From assembly GCA_950063125.1 (NCBI GenBank), contig CATLZI010000071.1:1-9073 (forward strand): 9,073 bases of DNA. The letters run 5' to 3'. Position numbers and translations under genes: made by a program. The notes below the pieces were generated by a model, which worked only from the letters and a program-made list of their open reading frames with translations, was not told where the DNA came from and searched no databases. Source of the DNA: an uncultured Porticoccus sp. (GTDB taxonomy: Bacteria > Pseudomonadota > Gammaproteobacteria > Pseudomonadales > Porticoccaceae). Below, in pieces: positions 6,217 to 9,073 of this stretch (its first letter is position 1; each line of letters opens with the position of its first letter).

Positions 6217-6358
6217 TAATCCTTACAGTGCTTCGAGAAATATTGTCTAGCCCGTTATGGGAGCTGGGGTTTTTATTTCTGCCATACGGCGGGATGATTG
6301 GCCTTGGGAAGGGTGGTAGGATTCCCCCTTCATTTGCTTGCCGGAAATACAGGTGGAT
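6217..6358 (+). other. Divergent intergenic region upstream of ygfB
   Basis: This stretch separates the leftward promoter from the ygfB start. I found no convincing plus-strand -35/-10 pair in it; candidates such as TTGTGC (6194) with AATAAT (6215) have poor spacing. It contains a G-rich run (6306-6320) followed by a C-rich run (6324-6328), allowing two mutually exclusive 5-bp stems: GGGAA 6306-6310 with TTCCC 6322-6326, or AAGGG 6309-6313 with CCCTT 6326-6330. Whether these matter in the ygfB leader is unknown. It must contain, or lie downstream of, the promoter for ygfB-pepP-ubiH. Confidence 0.4.
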
Positions 6359-6910
6359 ATGGACTTTAATGACATTGCCGATGCGTTTTTACGCGCCAAT
6401 TTGCCGGGTAGCCCTGCCGAGTTGCATGGTCTGTTGTGTGGTCGTATCAATCCTGGGCCCCATGCCGGGGGACCAGAATTAATCACCATGGTCTGCCAGT
6501 TGCTTGATGTGGTCACGGAGCGGGTGGAGGATCTCGGCGACGTATTGCCGGATTTGCACCTTTTGTCACTTGAATCGATCAGCAGTGGCTCCTATGAGTT
6601 TCAACCCTTGCGGCCGGGTGACGAGGTCGAGCTGAATCAGCGCCTGCTGTCATTGGGAGAATGGTGTCAGGGTTTCCTGTTCGGTCTCGGTAGCGCCGGA
6701 CTTTCCGAAGACGCGACGCTGACCGGGGATATCGCCGATGCGCTGGGTGATCTGGCCGCCATTTCCCAGATCGGAACACTGGATGAAGAAAGTGAAGAAG
6801 ACGAGGTCAGTTATACTGAACTGGTCGAATACGTCAGGGTGGCCGTACTATTGGTCTATGCGGAGTTGAACAAGAAAGTCGACGACCCCCTGTCCCCAAC
6901 ACTTCATTAG
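6359..6910 (+). CDS. ygfB: UPF0149 family protein YgfB
   Basis: This 183-residue acidic cytoplasmic protein belongs to the UPF0149/YgfB family. Family features are SPAELHGLLCGR (18-29), the central LGEWCQGFLFGLG segment (99-111), a strongly acidic stretch EESEEDE (143-149), and the C-terminal helix YTELVEYVRVAVLLVYAEL (152-170). The biochemical function is not settled. In Pseudomonas aeruginosa YgfB has been reported to counteract the AlpA-controlled pathway and so affect beta-lactam resistance; whether that applies here is unknown. The ATG at 6359 is chosen over an in-frame TTG at 6338 because an AGGTGG sequence (6351-6356) sits just upstream and the resulting N terminus fits the family. It lies 41 nt before pepP on the same strand, the conserved ygfB-pepP-ubiH order. 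Confidence 0.9.
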   Translation: MDFNDIADAFLRANLPGSPAELHGLLCGRINPGPHAGGPELITMVCQLLDVVTERVEDLGDVLPDLHLLSLESISSGSYEFQPLRPGDEVELNQRLLSLGEWCQGFLFGLGSAGLSEDATLTGDIADALGDLAAISQIGTLDEESEEDEVSYTELVEYVRVAVLLVYAELNKKVDDPLSPTLH

Positions 6911-6951
6911 ATTTTTACCGCCAGGATCCTTTCCGGAGACACCGTAATCAT

Positions 6952-8265
6952 ATGATCAGCAAGCAGGAATTTGCCCGCCGCCGCCGGACTCTTATGGAGC
7001 TGATGACAGATAACAGCATTGCCGTCATCAGCGGCGCTGCCGAGCGCATTCGCAATCGGGATACGCATTACCCCTATCGCCAGGATAGCGATTTTTATTA
7101 TCTGACCGGTTTTTCGGAGCCCGAGGCCGTGCTGGTACTCATCCCCGGTCGCGAACAGGGCCAGTTCCTGCTGTTTTGCCGGGAGCGCAATCCCGAGCGT
7201 GAAATATGGGATGGCTATCGGGCTGGTCCGGAGGGAGCATGCAGCGAATACGGTGCAGACGACGCGTTCCCCATCGACGATATTGACGACATTCTGCCGG
7301 GTCTGCTCGAGGGCCGAGAAAAGGTCTATTACGCAATGGGTAGGGATCCCTCTTTCGATCGCCACCTGATGGAGTGGATCAACAGTATCCGTTCCCGTTC
7401 GAGGGCTGGGGCCAGTCCGCCGGGGGAGCTTGTCGATCTCGATCATTTTTTGCACGAGTTGCGGCTGTTCAAGAGTGCCGGTGAGCAGAAAATCATGCGG
7501 GCGGCGGCGAGTATTTCTGCCAGAGCCCATTGCCGCGCCATGCAGGTCTGTCGTCCTGGCATGTACGAGTATCAGTTGCAGGCCGAGATTGAACACGAAT
7601 TCGCCATGGCCGGTGCCCGTTTCCCGGCCTACAACTCTATCGTCGGCGGGGGCGCCAACGGTTGCATTCTTCACTACGTGGAAAACAGTGCCAAGCTGAC
7701 CAGTGGTGACCTCGTGCTGATCGATGCCGGGTGTGAGCTGGAGCACTATGCCTCCGATATTACCCGCACATTTCCGGTGAACGGCCGTTTCTCGGCTGAA
7801 CAGAAAGCGATTTATGACGTGGTATTGCAGGCCCAGCTTGAAGCCATCGAAGCCTGTAAGCCGGGCAATCACTGGAATGAACCTCACCAGACCACGGTGA
7901 GAGTTATCACTGACGGTCTGGTGGAACTGGGTATTCTCGACGGCGAGCGGAATGAACTGGTGGAAACCGGGGCCTATCGCGACTTCTATATGCACCGAGC
8001 CGGCCATTGGCTGGGTATGGATGTCCATGATGTGGGCGATTACAAGGTGCACGATGAGTGGCGATTGCTGGAGTCCGGGATGGTTCTGACCGTCGAGCCC
8101 GGTATCTATATTGCCAGGGATAATCCCCGGGTCGATGAGCGCTGGCGGGGCATTGGCATACGCATTGAAGATGACATCCTGTTGAGTGGTTCGGGTGCGG
8201 TTGTGCTGAGTGCCGATGCGCCCAAGACAACCAGTGATATTGAAACCCTGATGGCCGGCAAATGA
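6952..8265 (+). CDS. pepP: Xaa-Pro aminopeptidase (aminopeptidase P)
   Basis: This 437-residue cytoplasmic dimanganese peptidase of family M24B removes an N-terminal residue that precedes proline. Its length is close to E. coli PepP (441). The N-terminal creatinase-like domain (about 1-170) carries RNRDTHYPYRQDSDFYYLTGF. The C-terminal pita-bread domain has all five metal ligands: D258 in LIDAG, D269 in SDITRTFP, H352 in GHWLGMDVHD, E382 in VEPG, and E406 in RIEDD. The catalytic-site histidines H241 (LHY) and H359 (VHD) are also present. The ATG at 6952 has a GGAGA Shine-Dalgarno at 6935-6939, rather far away (12 nt). The last bases overlap the ubiH start (ATGA), which indicates translational coupling. 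The pairing with ubiH is conserved in Gammaproteobacteria without an evident biochemical link. Confidence 0.97.
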   Translation: MISKQEFARRRRTLMELMTDNSIAVISGAAERIRNRDTHYPYRQDSDFYYLTGFSEPEAVLVLIPGREQGQFLLFCRERNPEREIWDGYRAGPEGACSEYGADDAFPIDDIDDILPGLLEGREKVYYAMGRDPSFDRHLMEWINSIRSRSRAGASPPGELVDLDHFLHELRLFKSAGEQKIMRAAASISARAHCRAMQVCRPGMYEYQLQAEIEHEFAMAGARFPAYNSIVGGGANGCILHYVENSAKLTSGDLVLIDAGCELEHYASDITRTFPVNGRFSAEQKAIYDVVLQAQLEAIEACKPGNHWNEPHQTTVRVITDGLVELGILDGERNELVETGAYRDFYMHRAGHWLGMDVHDVGDYKVHDEWRLLESGMVLTVEPGIYIARDNPRVDERWRGIGIRIEDDILLSGSGAVVLSADAPKTTSDIETLMAGK

Positions 8266-9073
8266 AAAGCCGCGCTGTCGCCGAATCTGCGGTGGATATC
8301 GCCATTGTCGGCGGTGGCATGGTGGGGGCCAGTCTGGCATTGCTGCTGTCCCACCTGAAGGCAGGCTGGCGTATTCGGGTGATTGAATCCTTCCCCCTGC
8401 AAAGCACTGCAACCCTGCCGCCAAGTTTCGACGGACGCTCTACAGCGCTTTCTCACAGCAGCCGGGAGATTTTTGAGTTACTGGGGCTCTGGCAATCGCT
8501 GCATTCCGGTCTCACTGAGATTCGGCAAGTGCACGTCTCCGACCGGGGCCATTTTGGCAGGGCCCGACTCACGGCTGCCGAGCAGAACCTGCCCGCGCTG
8601 GGCTATGTGGTCGAGAACCGCCAGTTGGGCGACGTATTGATGGCTGCGCTGCAGCGGGCGCCGGGTGTGGAAGTAACCGCACCGGCTCAGGTCGTGGCTG
8701 TCAGCCCGTCGAGCCGGGGCATGCAGTTACAGGTTTCCTCCGATGACACGGATGCCGTCGAGATGATCAGTGCCGATCTGCTGGTGGTGGCCGACGGTGC
8801 ACAATCCCAAACCCGTCAACGGCTGGCGATTGATTCCCGGTGTAAGGATTATGGGCAGGCTGCCGTGGTTGCCAATATCGGGTTGCAGCTGGATCATGGC
8901 GGCATCGCCTATGAGCGCTTTACCGATCTTGGCCCGATGGCCATGTTGCCACTGCAGCCAATGGCCGGAGAGCACCGCTGTGCAATGGTCTGGACCATGC
9001 CGCCAGAGCAGGCGGCTGAATTGCTGGCGGCTGATGAGGCGGAATTTCTCGCCCGTTTACAGCAGCGGTTTGG
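8262..9073 (+). CDS. ubiH: 2-octaprenyl-6-methoxyphenol hydroxylase, 3'-truncated
   Basis: This FAD-dependent monooxygenase hydroxylates a prenylated methoxyphenol during ubiquinone synthesis, acting at the inner membrane with the Ubi complex. The first 270 residues are visible; the gene continues past the right edge (full length is usually about 400). The FAD dinucleotide-binding motif IVGGGMVGASLALLL is at residues 15-29, followed by FDGRSTALS (61-69), typical of UbiH/UbiF/UbiI. VHVSDRGHFG (about 91-100) closely matches E. coli UbiH, which favours UbiH over the paralogues UbiI and UbiF. VVADGAQS (about 171-178) is the second FAD/NAD motif, and YERFTDLGPMAMLPL follows near 210-224. The ATG overlaps the pepP stop by 4 nt. 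In many relatives ubiI follows ubiH; that would lie outside the window. Confidence 0.95.
   Translation, partial: MKSRAVAESAVDIAIVGGGMVGASLALLLSHLKAGWRIRVIESFPLQSTATLPPSFDGRSTALSHSSREIFELLGLWQSLHSGLTEIRQVHVSDRGHFGRARLTAAEQNLPALGYVVENRQLGDVLMAALQRAPGVEVTAPAQVVAVSPSSRGMQLQVSSDDTDAVEMISADLLVVADGAQSQTRQRLAIDSRCKDYGQAAVVANIGLQLDHGGIAYERFTDLGPMAMLPLQPMAGEHRCAMVWTMPPEQAAELLAADEAEFLARLQQRF

Noticed and set aside
6338..6358. TTG start for ygfB seven codons upstream
   Set aside because: It has no Shine-Dalgarno upstream, whereas the ATG at 6359 has an AGGTGG sequence and the expected family N terminus.
6907..8424. A 505-codon open frame on the minus strand opposite pepP and the start of ubiH
   Set aside because: It lies wholly antisense to pepP, whose protein is a complete family match with all metal ligands. 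The translated antisense product has no recognisable domain and is rich in H, R, Q and P, as expected for a shadow of GC-rich codons.

Overview
This window looks like a core-chromosome segment of a non-enteric, probably aquatic or marine, gammaproteobacterium. The GC content is moderately high. The proteins resemble those of Pseudomonas, Cellvibrio and their relatives as well as E. coli. The block zapB-like / zapA / 6S RNA / 5-formyl-THF cyclo-ligase, divergent from ygfB / pepP / ubiH, is a classic gammaproteobacterial arrangement. The lineage is an inference from gene content; no taxonomic marker such as rRNA is present. I see no mobile element, tRNA, rRNA or CRISPR array.

Layout. (1) Positions 2-1950, plus strand: the 3' two thirds of ilvA (threonine ammonia-lyase, truncated by the window's left edge), then a UbiA/MenA-type membrane prenyltransferase of unknown substrate 29 nt downstream. 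(2) Positions 1972-6158, minus strand: a tightly packed series that reads leftward from a strong sigma70-like promoter at about 6181-6216. In order of transcription it is a small ZapB-like coiled-coil protein, zapA, the 6S RNA gene ssrS (about 5610 to 5432), the 5-formyltetrahydrofolate cyclo-ligase gene, pyruvate kinase, and a secreted PhoA-family alkaline phosphatase. Its last gene converges on the prenyltransferase gene with only 21 nt between them. (3) Positions 6159-6358: a divergent regulatory region. (4) Positions 6359-9073, plus strand: ygfB (UPF0149), pepP (Xaa-Pro aminopeptidase) and the first two thirds of ubiH, which overlaps pepP by 4 nt and runs off the right edge.

How the parts relate. 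ZapA and the ZapB-like protein act at the FtsZ ring. 6S RNA holds sigma70 RNA polymerase in stationary phase, and in several bacteria its transcript continues into the cyclo-ligase gene. Pyruvate kinase ends glycolysis, and UbiH works in ubiquinone synthesis. The less routine points are the alkaline phosphatase packed 14 nt behind pyruvate kinase with no visible Pho box, and the MenA-like prenyltransferase of unassigned substrate beside ilvA in an organism that evidently makes ubiquinone. I did not find an undescribed multi-gene system here; the window is mostly well-known housekeeping DNA.
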